Assembly (NCBI GenBank): GCA_930367215.1
Contig: OV884058.1
Coordinates: 111,437,802-111,501,801, forward strand
Direction of reading: 5' to 3'
Length of the DNA stretch: 64,000 nucleotides
Source of the DNA: Pollenia angustigena
Taxonomy: Eukaryota > Arthropoda > Insecta > Diptera > Polleniidae
Position numbers and translations under genes: made by a program. The notes below the pieces were generated by a model. That model ran no database searches, was not told the DNA's origin, and saw only the letters and a list, made by a program, of their open reading frames with translations. Shown one piece after another: positions 21,196-32,404 of this stretch. The first letter of the stretch is position 1, and each line of letters starts with the position of its first letter.

Positions 21196-21520
21196 AGCTG
21201 GAGGTCCACACCACGCGTCTCTCGCTTCTTCGCAGCATACGCAGCTGTCAAAAAAGGAGAATCTGTGTATTTATACGTAGTAAGTTACATGCACAAAAGC
21301 GTAGATGCCTTGAGGCGAAAAGTAGGTTCCCTTTCTACTTTTGTAAGCGTCACAAGCTGCGTTCGAACAATCAGCTGATTTTTGACAAATTAAATTTTAT
21401 TTTTACTTGTGCTGCTGCTGCGTAAAAAGCGTTACATGTAACTTGAAACGTAGAACACATGTAAGGTTATAAAAGCATGCGCTGCGTGTAGGCAAAAACG
21501 CGTGGTATGGACCTCCAGCT
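21196..21520. mobile_element. MITE family D, copy 1 (325 bp, TSD TTA)
   Basis: AGCTGGAGGTCCACACCACG and CGTGGTATGGACCTCCAGCT ends; TTA at 21193-21195 and 21521-21523. The interior (gttacatgcacaaaagcgta, aagtaggt, gcgtcacaagc) matches copy 2 at 36284-36581. Confidence 0.93.
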
Positions 21521-21565
21521 TTATCCAAAAAATATGATTCGAATAAATAACCAAAAAAACTTTTA

Positions 21566-21681
21566 CGCCTGTATTCATAAAAATTGTTTAAATTAAAATA
21601 GGGCTTACAAAACAAATTTTGTATGAAAATTTTCCTTAATAAACGTTTGTTAAATTTAATAATCGTTTATGAATACGCGGG
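21566..21681. mobile_element. 116-bp MITE (CGCCTGTATTCATAAA ends, TSD TTA)
   Basis: CGCCTGTATTCATAAA is mirrored by tttatgaatacgcggg; TTA at 21563-21565 and 21682-21684. A related palindrome with 'ccgtattcataaataattta' sits at 48087-48200. Confidence 0.8.
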
Positions 21682-21689
21682 TTAGTATT

Positions 21690-22526
21690 TAAGCCTTTAA
21701 GAAAAATATTCATTGGCTTATAATTTCAGCCCTTATTATTGTTTTTATTTTTTAAGCGTCTACTTTAACATGGGGTCTTAATAGCCTCTTCACACTTGTC
21801 AACATTTAACTTCTGCTATTAATTTGCAATTTAATTTGCAAAGATGTTTAAGTTTTCCCATAAGAAATACAAAGGGCTAAACATCTAAATTTTTGAACAT
21901 CTTAACTTAATGTTTCTTTCTCATTGAATTCTATTCGGGGTTAAAAAAACTGCAGCCGAGACCAAAAACTGTCAAACAAAAAAACGGAAGTTTGTGTACA
22001 GCTTTTCGATTTTTGAGTTGGTTTGACAGCGACTGTTTACATTTAAAGAATCAGAAGTAAAAGCAAGAGTTTTTTTGGCCAATGACAAATGAAGAAGTAG
22101 AAGAAATTATAGGTTTTCTTTCTACGTTGACTTAAGTCTTTTAAGCGCTGATTCTATTCTACATCTTTCGATTATTTTAGTTTCATCACTAGACAAGTGG
22201 TAATAAATTCTATTATTTTTGTGGCATCACTGACAAAAAGGCATTTGCTTTGAAAGCAACGTTAACATTTCTCAAGGTTTTCCTTTCTTGCAAGCCTTTT
22301 TTAGCCTAATTTTTTTTATATTATTAAACAACATGAATTCTAAATACATTTTGGTGTTTCTATGAATATTATTTTTGTCAAGCTAATAGGGCCTAAATTT
22401 CTTCAATGATAATAAAATTCAATTTTTAATTGCAATATTTTGTTCCCTTTTTGAAATTTTAACAGTTTTGTAAAAATGTATATAAAAGTTTTTTTCAGAA
22501 ATGGTAACATTTTGTATTGAAAGTAG
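21690..22526. other. No recognisable feature
   Basis: AT-rich. No gene or repeat with a second copy seen. Confidence 0.4.
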
Positions 22527-22618
22527 GTGCCGGTTCACACAAGTCAAGTTTGACTCGTCAAGTCTCTCCTAAAAACTCAAGACTTGACGAGTCAAACTTG
22601 ACGTGTGTGAACCGGCAC
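22527..22618. mobile_element. MITE family B, copy 1 (92 bp, TSD TAG)
   Basis: GTGCCGGTTCACAC ends on both sides; arms continue caagtttgactcgtcaagtc. The hairpin is almost complete. TAG at 22524-22526 and 22619-22621. Confidence 0.93.
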
Positions 22619-22745
22619 TAGATGTTGGATGTTTCAAGTGTGAACGCATTTTTCACATCTTCTATAGGTTTCTCCGAAATGTATGCCTTTTGTACAGGTA
22701 TTGAAAAACTTGAAAGCAAAACTTGAATGTCTAACTTCAGCATTA

Positions 22746-23119
22746 AGCTACGTTCACAATCAAAATACCAATTTCGTTTTTTCTTCTGTCTTTTTTCTTC
22801 CCAAAGTATTTCATACATTTTCCTTTCATTTTTAGAACAAAAATGTAACTAAAATTTTTTTAAAAATGTAGCTGAAGTTGAGTCAACTAGAACTTCAGCA
22901 ACAATTTGTATGAAATTGTTTCTGACGTTTTAAATAATTTTATTTAGTTTTGAATGAAAATTTTAACAAAATGTTTACAAAAATAAAAAAAAAGCATATT
23001 ATTGTTGTGGCTAAAATTTGCAAAAGGTTTCTTGATGCAAAATGTGTGTGTTTGCAACAGAAATTTTTGCTCTATTATGAACACCAAATGAAAATGTTTT
23101 TTTGATTGTGAACGTAGCT
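22746..23119. mobile_element. 374-bp MITE (AGCTACGTTCACAATCAAAA ends, TSD TTA)
   Basis: AGCTACGTTCACAATCAAAA and TTTTGATTGTGAACGTAGCT ends; TTA at 22743-22745 and 23120-23122. The GTTCACA core resembles families A and B. Confidence 0.92.
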
Positions 23120-23187
23120 TTATGCACTGAATATTATTGCCAAACGAATAATCTTTTCGATTAAAAATTGTATGGCATCCTTGATAA

Positions 23188-23450
23188 GTCTGTGTTCATA
23201 CGGCTCTTGTCTTATTGACATGATTGCTACTTTATAGGCGAGAGGGACGAAGGGAAAAGAAACGAGTACACAGACGCATGTACTGTCTTTTCGTTTTGCT
23301 TTTTCATTCGTTGTTTAATTTTGTTGTTGTTTTCAATATCAAAGAAGCACATGTCGTCAACATGACATGAATCATTTGAAAGTCAATTCATGTTCAAAGA
23401 AGAAAAAGGAAGAATCTTGTCAATAAGACATGAGCCGTATGAACTCAGAC
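23188..23450. mobile_element. MITE family C (263 bp, TSD TAA)
   Basis: GTCTGTGTTCATACGGCTC and GAGCCGTATGAACTCAGAC ends; arms continue ttgtcttattgacatg. TAA at 23185-23187 and 23451-23453. Confidence 0.92.
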
Positions 23451-23483
23451 TAATATGTATACTAACATTTGATCAATTATAAA

Positions 23484-23575
23484 GTGCCGGTTCACACACG
23501 CCAAGTTTGACTCGTCCTGTTTTAAGCTTTTAGGAGAGAAGGGGAAAAATGACTTTTCTTCTCTAACCCGCCCGG
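23484..23575. mobile_element. MITE family B, truncated copy 2
   Basis: GTGCCGGTTCACACACGCCA followed by agtttgactcgtc and aagcttttaggagagaagg, as in copy 4 at 47228. The right half is missing and sequence becomes unrelated and GC-rich (cccgcccgggcgcc). Confidence 0.8.
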
Positions 23576-23579
23576 GCGC

Positions 23580-24440
23580 CAACAAAATTTCATGACGTTT
23601 AGTCATGATTTAAAATCACTGTGCCAATTGGATATTGTCCGGGTCGTTAAAGATTTGTGAATTAAAATAAAAGTAAAAAAGCTGTAAGAATATAAGAATT
23701 CATTAAACCCCTCCCAATTTTTGGTGTAGCTCTCTCTAATAGATATTTTTTTTTTTATTTTTCAAACCGTTACTTTTATGAGGCTTGAAAAATATTAATA
23801 ATGTGTATGATTTTTTTAATTTTTTTTTCTGTAATACTGTTAAATTACTTGAAAATTATGATCTTGAAAGTTTTCAGTTTTTGTTGCATTTTAATTAAAA
23901 TTCACACGATGTGTAAGTCATAAACATTTCTCTGCTGCCTGTTTTTCTACTAAGCAGCTTGTTGCCAAAGTAGAAAGAATTAAGCTGAAGAATCTTTTTT
24001 TCATAACAATTAACAACTCGTGCGATTTTAACAATTTTCTTAAGTTGTTATACGAATATTTTTCTGTTTTTTCAGTTTGTTGTGTTGGGGAGCAGGTATT
24101 CTGGGAAAACGGTGAAAATATAAAGAGGGCCACTGTGAATGTGCAGTTATTTGGAAATAAATTTTCTTTTTACAGATACGGGTGTGGGAAATTAAATTAA
24201 AAAAAAAAAACGTATGCTATATGGGCTACATAAGTTTGTATTCAAGTTGATAAATTTATGTTGATGTGAAAAAGTCATAAAGATTATAAGAATTAAAGTA
24301 AAAATTTTAATGGAAACTTAAAAAAGGGGCTTAAAAAGTCATCTAATATTTTCGAAAATTTGTTCGTTAATTCACACTTGATAGTCTTTATAAAAGATGT
24401 TTTTAAGCCTAATGGAACATACGAAAGGGTTAGTTGTCAA
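23580..24440. other. No recognisable feature
   Basis: AT-rich, several T runs. No supported gene or repeat. Confidence 0.4.
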
Positions 24441-24449
24441 ATAAACTGT

Positions 24450-24560
24450 CAAACTGTGCGCACGGCTCATTCTTGGCTTAACGGTTTTGTTACCAAACAA
24501 AATTGTCTTATCTGGAGCGAGACCAATCTCCAACATACCCTACATCCAGAAGTATGTATT
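24450..24560 (+). pseudogene. Short DD41D transposase fragment
   Basis: Reads TAHSWLNGFVTKQNCLIWSETN then LHPE, the same region as AHFWLNGYVNKQNCRFW in the copy at 38.5 kb. The Asp that normally precedes EAHFW is changed. Only about 35 codons are recognisable. Confidence 0.75.
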
Positions 24561-24701
24561 AAATTAGCAACTAGTTGTGTTTTTGCTTAAAACAACAAAT
24601 TGTTGTTCAAAAATATTAAAAAAATTCTATAAACAAATCATAATAATAGTGATGTAAATAAGAAGTAAACGAACTTTTTATTTGAATACTTTCTTATCGT
24701 A

Positions 24702-24940
24702 CACAGAAAAAAATTTTTGCGCCAGTAAAAGAATTAATCAAAAATAAAATCAGTTGTAATTAAATATTTAATCAGCCGAATTAAACTTTTAATCAAGTGT
24801 ATTAAATGTTTAATTAACAATATTTCAATTAAACATTTAATTCATTTGATTAAATGTTTAATTAACCTGATTATATATTTAATTAAAACTGATTTTATTT
24901 TTGATTAATTCTTTTACTGGCGCAAAAATTTTTTTCTGTG
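24702..24940. mobile_element. 239-bp MITE with TTAATTAA-rich core (CACAGAAAAAAATTTT ends, TSD TA)
   Basis: Arms of about 55 bases start CACAGAAAAAAATTTTTGCG and gccagtaaaagaattaatca. TA lies on both sides. The core repeats gattaaatgtttaattaa-type words five or more times. A TA duplication suits Tc1/mariner-type movement. Confidence 0.9.
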
Positions 24941-25062
24941 TATATTTAAAAAAGGTTCAAACAAAAGTTTTTATGATACCATTCGGAAACATTTTGTTCA
25001 GAAACTGCAGTTTTTTTTTGAAAAGAATATTTTTAAGGTCTACAATTATAAAAAAAAAATTA

Positions 25063-25139
25063 TAGCCAGGCCCACGATGTTACACGTTAACGTTCGCATA
25101 GAAAATTATATTTAACGTGTGACATCGTGGGCCTGGCTG
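25063..25139. mobile_element. 77-bp MITE (TAGCCAGGCCCACGATGT ends, TSD TTA)
   Basis: Almost complete hairpin: AGCCAGGCCCACGATGTTAC mirrored by gtgacatcgtgggcctggct. TTA at 25060-25062 and 25140-25142. The loop word cgttcgcatagaaaatta is shared with the MITE at 45469-45617. Confidence 0.92.
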
Positions 25140-25473
25140 TTAATATAGAATATAATGTCAACCGAATAGAAGTCTCATGCATCACTAGCAATAAAATGGC
25201 AGCAAAATATAAAGAAAGTTGCCATACTTAAACACAAAATCGGTGCAAACAGTTAATAGTAAAAAAGCTGTTAATGTATCTTCATGAATACAAATTTTTA
25301 TAAGAGGTTTATAAGACAAAAAGCGTTTGATAGTTATTATAGTTATGGCTGTAACTCATTATTAAAAATTCATTTTTGGCATTTATTTCGTATAGAATGC
25401 AATATAGAAAAATACCCACAATTTGCCGAATATATAAAAAATCCGTTCGATTTTCCCTACGCTTCTATTTTAG
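25140..25473. other. No recognisable feature
   Basis: Open frames at 25284-25517 and 25376-25612 run into the neighbouring MITE and show no family motif. Confidence 0.45.
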
Positions 25474-25476
25474 TAT

Positions 25477-25741
25477 GTGCTGGTTCACACAGGTCAAGTT
25501 TGACTCTTCAAGTCTAGAGCATTTAGGAAAGAGGGGTAAAGAGAATGGAAAGGGGTGCATACTTGACCGTACCAGTCAGTTTTGTATTTTTCTTTTCTTT
25601 TTTCATCCGTAATATAATAAAAAGCTACAAAGTTGAAAGAAAAGAAAACAAAAATTAATTTTGTGCATGAACGTGAACGCAAGTTCAAAAGAAAATTTAA
25701 ATAAAACTGTTCAAGTAAACTTGACCTGTGTGAACCAGCAC
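25477..25741. mobile_element. MITE family B, copy 3 (265 bp, TSD TAT)
   Basis: GTGCTGGTTCACACAGGTCA and TGACCTGTGTGAACCAGCAC ends (right arm begins aacttgacc). TAT at 25474-25476 and 25742-25744. Longer interior than copy 1. Confidence 0.92.
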
Positions 25742-25744
25742 TAT

Positions 25745-26950
25745 CAAGACCCTACATGTATGGATTTTCCATATTTTTGGCAACACTAGTGTGAAGTCCC
25801 CTTTGCTATAAAGAAAAGTGCAACAAAAAGTTTTCAAAGTTTTGTGGAAGTTTATGGCGAACTTGTTCTTTTGATACCGTTTTTTACGGTTGGTTTTGCC
25901 TGGGCTTCCATTCGAATCAAAAAGAAACAAATTTATTTGTTTTTTAAATTTTGGGAATTTTAAGTCGTTAAATTTCTAAAATTTCCCGCAAGGGGTTTGA
26001 CTTGATGATTTAAGAAGTTTTAAAACTTAGCATGTTCAAAAAAAAAAAACACTGGCGAACGTGCTTATGATTTTCTTTGATCCGAAATTGATCTTTACGC
26101 ATAAATACACTTTTTTTAAATCGGAAAAAATGGTGGTTATTAAAAAATAAATTTACATGTCCGAGGTGTCTTACCTTGCGAGACCTTTGGTGCCATACTC
26201 TTTAAACCAAAACTAAAATATTACTCTGCGATCCAGAAAAATAGCTAAACCAAATTTTCCTATTTCAATCAAATAAAGATGTAAAGACGAATGTCTTTCA
26301 CAATGCATTCGCAACAAGTTCGAATTTTTTCCAAAATGCCAAGGACAAAAGATGATGTTATGACGCTGTAGACCAAAGGACCAAATAAACCACACAAACG
26401 GTAGCACCAATATTAGGAAAAAGTATAAATCGTATTTGTGTAAAAATGTATTAAAACTTTTAATATTCACTGTTGTTGTTGTCAAACTGCTTGTGTCGTT
26501 TCTTTGACTCCTAAAAGCTATTACACGATGAAGTTCCGTTTGAAACGTAAAAAGAACTTGCGGAATCATTGGGCCGTTCTGTTAAAGGAATTGATGGGGA
26601 ATTTTTAAGCACGGAATTTAGCAGCCTCATAAAAAAAAGGACTGCAGACATTAAAAGAGGATTTCGTCTGGCAGAATTGTAGATTGATAAGTACTTTATT
26701 ATATATTTTTTGCATTAATCAGTTGAAAGAGAGAAATCAATCTCCAAATTGGGGATTTGATTTGAGAATTTTTTAAACCCCTTTTTATCTTGTTTCAAAC
26801 TTATGGTGTTTTCTTTTCTAAAAAATAATAATACATTATAATTGTGTAATATATTTATCGGGTACACGCATCCTTACAAAGCGATAAATTTTTGTAAATT
26901 ATAATGGAACAAAATGATAGCTACGTATTACACTCAACACTGACGTGTGT
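25745..26950. other. About 1.2 kb without a clear feature
   Basis: A weak resemblance to a mariner helix-turn-helix block (KELAESLGRSVKGI) occurs on plus near 26548-26590, but it is short and isolated. Nothing else is supported. Confidence 0.35.
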
Positions 26951-27409
26951 TTATACCCAACTTTAGGATTGTATTTAAATCTATATTAAGTTAATTTTAT
27001 CACCAATTTTATCAACTTAAATCGTATTTAAATAAAGATTGATTTTTTGAGTTCTATTTGAAAAGTCTTATTTAATTAAGATAAAAGTGTGCTAGCACCA
27101 GTGTTGCCAATTTAGCCATTTAGTGGCTAGATTGAGCCATTTTTCACCGTGTTTAGCCATTAAAAAATGAGTTTAGCCATTTTTTTTTTAGCCATTTTTC
27201 AACTTGTTTAGCCATACAATTTTTTTGTCGTTTTTCTTTTAAAAGAAAAATTTTTATTTTATTATAAAAATTTATAAAAGTAAAATAAACATTTTGAACA
27301 ATTAAAACGCCTTTAATTTAAATCACAACTTTTACAAATGTTGAAAATCGCTATAAACTATGACGCTAAAATATCTTTCAAAATAAAGGAACAGTATTCC
27401 ACTATTAAA

Positions 27410-27616
27410 TTTATAAAATGGATCAACACAAACATCGCAGTTTCTTTCTGGTTGCAAGTGTTTCAATAAAGGGATGCAGGCGGTAACAAAATTGTTTTAG
27501 AAATTTCAAAATTGCCTATAAAGTTGCTCTCACTTCCATGGTCTAATGCTGAAGTAGAGAGGGTGTTTAGCCAAGTAAACATCGATAAAAGTAATTTGAG
27601 AAATAGGTTACATTAA
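27410..27616 (+). pseudogene. hAT transposase C-terminal dimerisation-domain remnant
   Basis: The plus-strand frame ending at the stop 27614-27616 reads KLLSLPWSNAEVERVFSQVN followed by IDKSNLRNRLH. This is the signature of the hAT C-terminal dimerisation domain (LP.SNAEVER.FS..N..K...RN.L). Just upstream, in another frame or past a stop, RDAGGNKIVLEISKLPI is visible. The first two-thirds of a hAT transposase (zinc finger and catalytic DDE region) are absent. It supports the hAT assignment of the enclosing element made independently from the 8-bp TSD. Confidence 0.85.
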
Positions 27617-27672
27617 GCAACCGTTAATTCGATTTTTATCAATTAGGTAAATATAACATAACAATACAATAT

Positions 27673-27925
27673 TTATACCACCACCACAATAGTGGAGAGG
27701 GTACTATGCGTTTGTGCTGATGTCTGTAACACCTTAAAATATTGGTCCTTAGCCCACCTTTACGTATACCGATTGACTCAGAATCACTTTCTGAGTCGAA
27801 TTAACGATGTTTGTCCGGCTGGCTGGCTGTCCATGTAAACCTTGTGCGCAACCTTGTACAAAGGTTCTAATGTGGTGTAGAGTATCATAAAGTCGGGTTT
27901 AACCGACTATACTTTCTTGCTTGTT
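27673..27925. repeat. Dispersed fly repeat (GTGGAGAGGGTA..GGCTGGCTGTCC)
   Basis: ttataccaccaccacaatag, tggagagggta, then gattgactcagaatcacttt and ggctggctggctgtcc. The first part is shared with 51078-51185. Such sequences are common in fly intergenic DNA; the class is not known to me. Confidence 0.6.
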
Positions 27926-28724
27926 TTTTATTGTAGATCTGTACCTCGTTTCTGTATTTCTCGCTTCGTAAAATTTTCCGCATGAAACGTGTGAATTGCA
28001 ACAAAAATAGTGTGAAATGAAACAAAAAATGGTTTTTCTCACGCAAGTGTTTCTGTATCTTTTCTTGGCGAGAATTATCTGTCATTTTAATAATTTTCCA
28101 GCAATTATTGGAAGGATGCGAGAAAAAGTGTTTCTATAACAATGTTTTGCGAAAAGTTTCTTTCAAGAACTGTCAAAATAAGTCGCATTTGAAATTGGTG
28201 GCGAGAAAAACAAAATGTAGATATTTTGAATTTAAAATATGTTTAAATACTATTTTTTTTTAAATAAATAAAAAAATAGAAGGAATATAAATGAGAGTGC
28301 ATAATTTATATGATGAAAATAAACAAAAAACCATTGTTATATTTTGTTATTTTAAATTTTTTTTAGCCTTTTCTTGTTTTGGTTTTAATCAGCGCTGCCA
28401 GATAAATTTGTGTCAAAATCGTCAATTTTCTGAGAAAAAAATATAAAAGATCCTCCATTTTTGTTTTAAAAATCGTGTAATTTAAAATAAATTTTAAACA
28501 AATTTGTTTCGACTTTTATTAAAACACAATCAAACAAAAACAAAGTTAAAGTTCATGGGTATTTAATAATTTCTTTAAATTTATATTTCTTTTGTTAAGC
28601 TGAAGGATAATTTTTTTTTAACTATTTATTTTCTTTAATCCGATAACAATTAAAAATTGTTTTTCCCTGAAGAAGTCACACAAAGGCATGAGAAAATATC
28701 ATATTAAACAAAAAATAAAATAAA

Positions 28725-29394
28725 TGGCCCATAACTATAGTCATAAACAAAGCATACTTTAAGAGTTCTAAAGTAAACTTTTATTAAAAATATGCTTTTG
28801 ATCTACTAAAGACAAGCAAAAGTATACTTTACACGTTAAACCCGATGTTAATTTTAAAACCAGCTGAAGTTGTGTTTAACTCATTTAACAACAGCATCAG
28901 CTGTTTTTCGCCAAATAAAAAAGTACTTGCAAAAAGTTAAAAATGTTTATTATATAAGATGTTGGCTGATATTTTGCAATTATTAATGATTTGCAGGAAA
29001 ACTTTTATGGAAAGAAACACAAAATACATATGTATAGGCCCTAATTGTGTAAAACGCTAGGCCAAAATTGCCTAGCGTTTTACACAAAGTTTTGTAATTT
29101 TGTTGTTGCTTTCTACATAAAATCACATTGCGTGTTTCAACCGTACAAGATATGCAGTGTTTTATTTACATTTTAATTTTCAATGTCGGCTGCTTAAAGT
29201 TGCCACTTGCTTATATTTTGTTGTATGTTGTATGAAAAATTTGCTACATTTGAGGTGGCACCCAGTTAAAGTCGGTTCAATTTGAAACATACTTTAGTTT
29301 CGACTATAGTAGCAAAATATTTAAAAGAATGTTTTTATTTTAAAGTTGTTTTTAAATAGAACCGACTTTAGCGTTTGACTATGATTATGGGCCA
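28725..29394. mobile_element. 670-bp TIR element (TGGCCCATAAYYATAGTCA ends), innermost of the nest
   Basis: TGGCCCATAACTATAGTCA at the left and TGACTATGATTATGGGCCA at the right. Inner arms share a 'catactttaa / taaagtcggttc' area loosely. No clear TSD. Contains a perfect 18-bp hairpin at 29045-29087. Confidence 0.75.
29045..29087. repeat. Perfect 18-bp stem hairpin
   Basis: TTGTGTAAAACGCTAGGC and its exact complement with a 7-base loop (caaaatt). Function unknown. Confidence 0.85.
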
Positions 29395-31581
29395 ATATTT
29401 TTACAAAAGCAAAAAGAAGCCAAGCTTAATAAAATAAACATATATCCTTATTTAAAATAGATATATATTTACAAATACTGAGATCAAAATGTAAAATTTT
29501 TTAATTAAATCAGCTTTGTGAAGAACCTAGAATTCATAGTGACAACGTTGTTTTATATTTATATCGTATGTAGTTCGAAATAGTATATTATTGAAATGTA
29601 ACTATATCGGTTTACAAATGGCTGAGATATAAATCTGTAATTTACCTATTCCTATAAATTTTTTTTACTTTTTTTTACCTGAAATAGACTTAGTAGAACA
29701 GCTGGTAGTTTAAGTTAAAAAAATCGGTTCATAAATGAACGGGTTACAGACAAACAACTTTTTTTCTTGAAGAAAAAATGGTTTTGGCCCAAAAATGTCC
29801 ATATAAGATAAGAATATCAAAAGGGTGTTTCCACAGAAATTGACCCCTTAATTAAATTAAATTTTTATTTTGAATTAATTTTTCCGCTATTATACAAAAT
29901 AAATGTATCGTGTCATATTTCTAAAGATTAACTTTAATTTTATTTATACTAACAAAAATATTGTCACGCACAAACTACCCTGCCCCATAGTGCAGTTTTG
30001 TTTTGTGTTATCATTTTAGTATGATTAGAAAATGTATGTTTGATGTTAATTCAGTCGGTGTTTGTGAGTAAAAGACGAAAGATATTAATTTCGATTACTA
30101 TCATTTAAAGATCATTCTAATAAAACTTTAATAAACTTTTAATTAAATATTTAAAATAATTGATGTTATATTTATTATTGTCTTCTGTTTAAAAGGCCAC
30201 TTGACAATATATTTTTTTTTTTGTCACCGATAATAAATGAATTCACACGCAAAAAACTTGTAATTTTTATAATGTATTATTTAAACAAAACATTTCAAAG
30301 AATTTAATCAGATATTTAACTTGACATATCCTGTGCAAAATTTCACAAAACATGATGTTTGTTTCAGACATTTAAAAACAGCACATTTATAAAGTAACGG
30401 CCGTTACTTTGGATACACCCAAATATCAATCATATTTTGTTAATGTATATAAGAAGTATTAAATGTTCAAAATAAGCCAAATCGGTCCATTTCTTTCCCT
30501 CCAAATTTTGCTTTTGCCGATACATTTTTCAGGGAAGAAGAGGACAATTTTCACAAAAGGAATAAATAAAAAAATTTAAGCTGTCTTGTTTTTAAAGATA
30601 TTTTTTTTACTAATAAACAAACATATTAAAATATTTAAAACTATCTTATTTCGAAGACTAATGGGCAATGCCAACAATTTCATTGAAAGCAAAAAAAAAA
30701 AAAAATCAAAAGTATTTTATAAATTTGTTGTTACTTTCCACAGAAATTAATTTTGTTTTTTCAATTTTCAACGCCACAAAATATGAAGTGTTTGAAATTT
30801 AAAAATTCAATATGAAGTTCTATAGAAAGTAACAACAAAATTATAAAATTTTTTTGATTTTGTTTTGGCTTTCGTCACTTTTTTTTAGAAAAAATCTTTA
30901 AATCGTGCTAATTTCGGAACAAAAAGTTGTCAAAATGACAATAACTCGTCAAATCTGGCAGCCCCGTTTTTATTATATTTATTTCTTTTATTGACGTTTC
31001 GCTTTTATTTGACACATAATTACTGGAAATATTCCAGAATAAACAGAATTTGTTGTGTCTGTTTTCGCATTCAAATACAGAAACACTTTTATCTCATAAA
31101 TCGAGAAACGATGGAATTTTTTGTTTCACACTTCATGCAAGAAATTTTATGATGCGAGAAATACAGAAACGAGGTACTGGACTCAAAAGGTTGGGTAAAT
31201 GTTGTCGTGATTATTATTTACCTTCAAAATATTTTAAACTTATGATTATTTGAAACTGATGAGTGAGTGATTCCTATGAGATGAACAATAACGACATCGA
31301 ATTTTTCGATGATTTAATTTTTTAATATTAATTTATTTTATTCTTATTTAACAAATTGATCTTAACTCACAATTTCATCGTAAACAACTTTGAATTAATT
31401 ATTTCTGTTTTTTTTTTATTGAATTTTAATGTGTTTTTATTTAAAAAAGCTTTAAGCCATTTTTGAGCCCATTTTAAGCCATTTTTTACCGTAATTTTAG
31501 CCATTTTTGGTGACTAAGTTTTGGCAACACTGGCTAGCACTGCTAAATTAAAAAAAAAATATGATAAAAAAGTTTAATTAT

Positions 31582-32165
31582 CCCTACAGATAATATTGGA
31601 CTACGTGGTCCATTGTGGCTTAAATGGACTACTTACAACATGGTCCCATGTGCTGTAGTATGGACCATGTTATAAGAAATTAACATGCAGTGCTGCCAAC
31701 AGCTGCATTATGTATACTTTTCTATAGTTTACAGTATTACACATTGGTAGCCCTGATGGTGTCCATTTTTAATTGTTTATTAAAAAGTGAAAGTTTGTGA
31801 AATTTGTGGAAAAAAGGTAAAACAATTAAAAATACCAAGTTAATATATTTAATAATAGCAATAATAGACTACAGAACACACCATAAAAGGCGATTAAAAA
31901 AAATAAAAAATAAAAATGCTTAAACTACCCCTTAAGTGTACTCCATACTTTAGTAACATGGAGTACTTTTAAAACTAACCCACTTTAGTACTCCATGGAT
32001 TAGTTTAGGGACTACTTCGGTGGGTTATATGGTCCCCTCATAGGACATCATAATGTTTAATGGACCACCTATTACCCATATATTTGGAGTAGTTTTGGAG
32101 TACTCCTACTCCTTTATGGACTACTCTTTACATGCATGTATGGACTAGTCTCGTTATCTGCAGGG
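31582..32165. mobile_element. CCCTGCAG-family element, copy 1 (584 bp, TSD AT)
   Basis: CCCTACAGATAATATTGGAC left, ATCTGCAGGG right; AT on both sides. Interior is rich in tggactact, ggaccatgt and tccatgga words on both strands, as in copies 2 and 3. It is inserted in MITE G copy 2. Confidence 0.85.
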
Positions 32166-32404
32166 ATATGAAAGGTGGTCTCAAAAACAGCTGAATGTTA
32201 TTGCTTTGCCTGTTGTTGTTGTATTGTTGTCATATTGAGGTCACCTTGCTAAGTTATTCCAATGGAAACTTAAACTGTATTTAAGTGTACCACATCGGTG
32301 ATTTAAGTTTTATTTAAGTGTTTAGTGAAGGAGAGAATTTTGTATTTAAAACGATTTTAAAAATAAATGTGTTTTTTTATATCAATCCTGAAAATTGGCC
32401 ATTA

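Larger units (their letters stand above)
28390..30965. mobile_element. hAT-like element 6 (about 2.6 kb, TSD GTTTTAAT/GTTTTTAT)
   Basis: Left CAGCGCTGCCAGAT and right ATCTGGCAGCCCC; flanking octamers at 28382-28389 and 30966-30973 differ at one base. Inner words tgtcaaaat are mirrored near both ends. It contains the 28725-29394 element; no transposase recognised. Confidence 0.7.
27941..31177. mobile_element. Element with GTACCTCGTTTCTG inverted ends, nested in hAT-like element 5
   Basis: GTACCTCGTTTCTGTATTTC at 27941 is mirrored at 31177; arms stay alike for about 60 bases or more (tctcgc, taaaatttt, gcatgaa, gtgtgaa). Possible 3-bp CTG duplication. It contains hAT-like element 6. No coding recognised. 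Confidence 0.75.
27099..31532. mobile_element. hAT-like element 5, internally rearranged (4434 bp, TSD GCTAGCAC)
   Basis: Ends CAGTGTTGCCAATTT and TTTTGGCAACACTG, with exact octamers GCTAGCAC at 27091-27098 and 31533-31540. Subterminal zones contain repeated TTTAGCCATTTTT words (27107-27210 and 31445-31508) in the same orientation at both ends. A hAT transposase C-terminal remnant lies at 27410-27616. Most of the length is later insertions (27941-31177 and what it contains). Confidence 0.95.
26954..32401. mobile_element. MITE family G, copy 2, split by two later insertions (TSD TTA)
   Basis: Left end TACCCAACTTTAGGATTG and right end CAATCCTGAAAATTGGCCA, with TTA at 26951-26953 and 32402-32404. 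Relative to copy 1 it is inverted. It is interrupted at 27099-31532 by a hAT-like element and at 31582-32165 by a CCCTGCAG-ended element; removing both plus one duplication each leaves roughly 420 bases, the size of copy 1. Confidence 0.88.

Noticed and set aside
26548..26590. KELAESLGRSVKGI-like peptide on plus, similar to mariner N-terminus
   Set aside because: Too short and isolated, preceded by a stop; could be chance.
30394..30411. Perfect palindrome AAGTAACGGCCGTTACTT
   Set aside because: Short palindromes of this size occur by chance in 64 kb; no partner structure seen.
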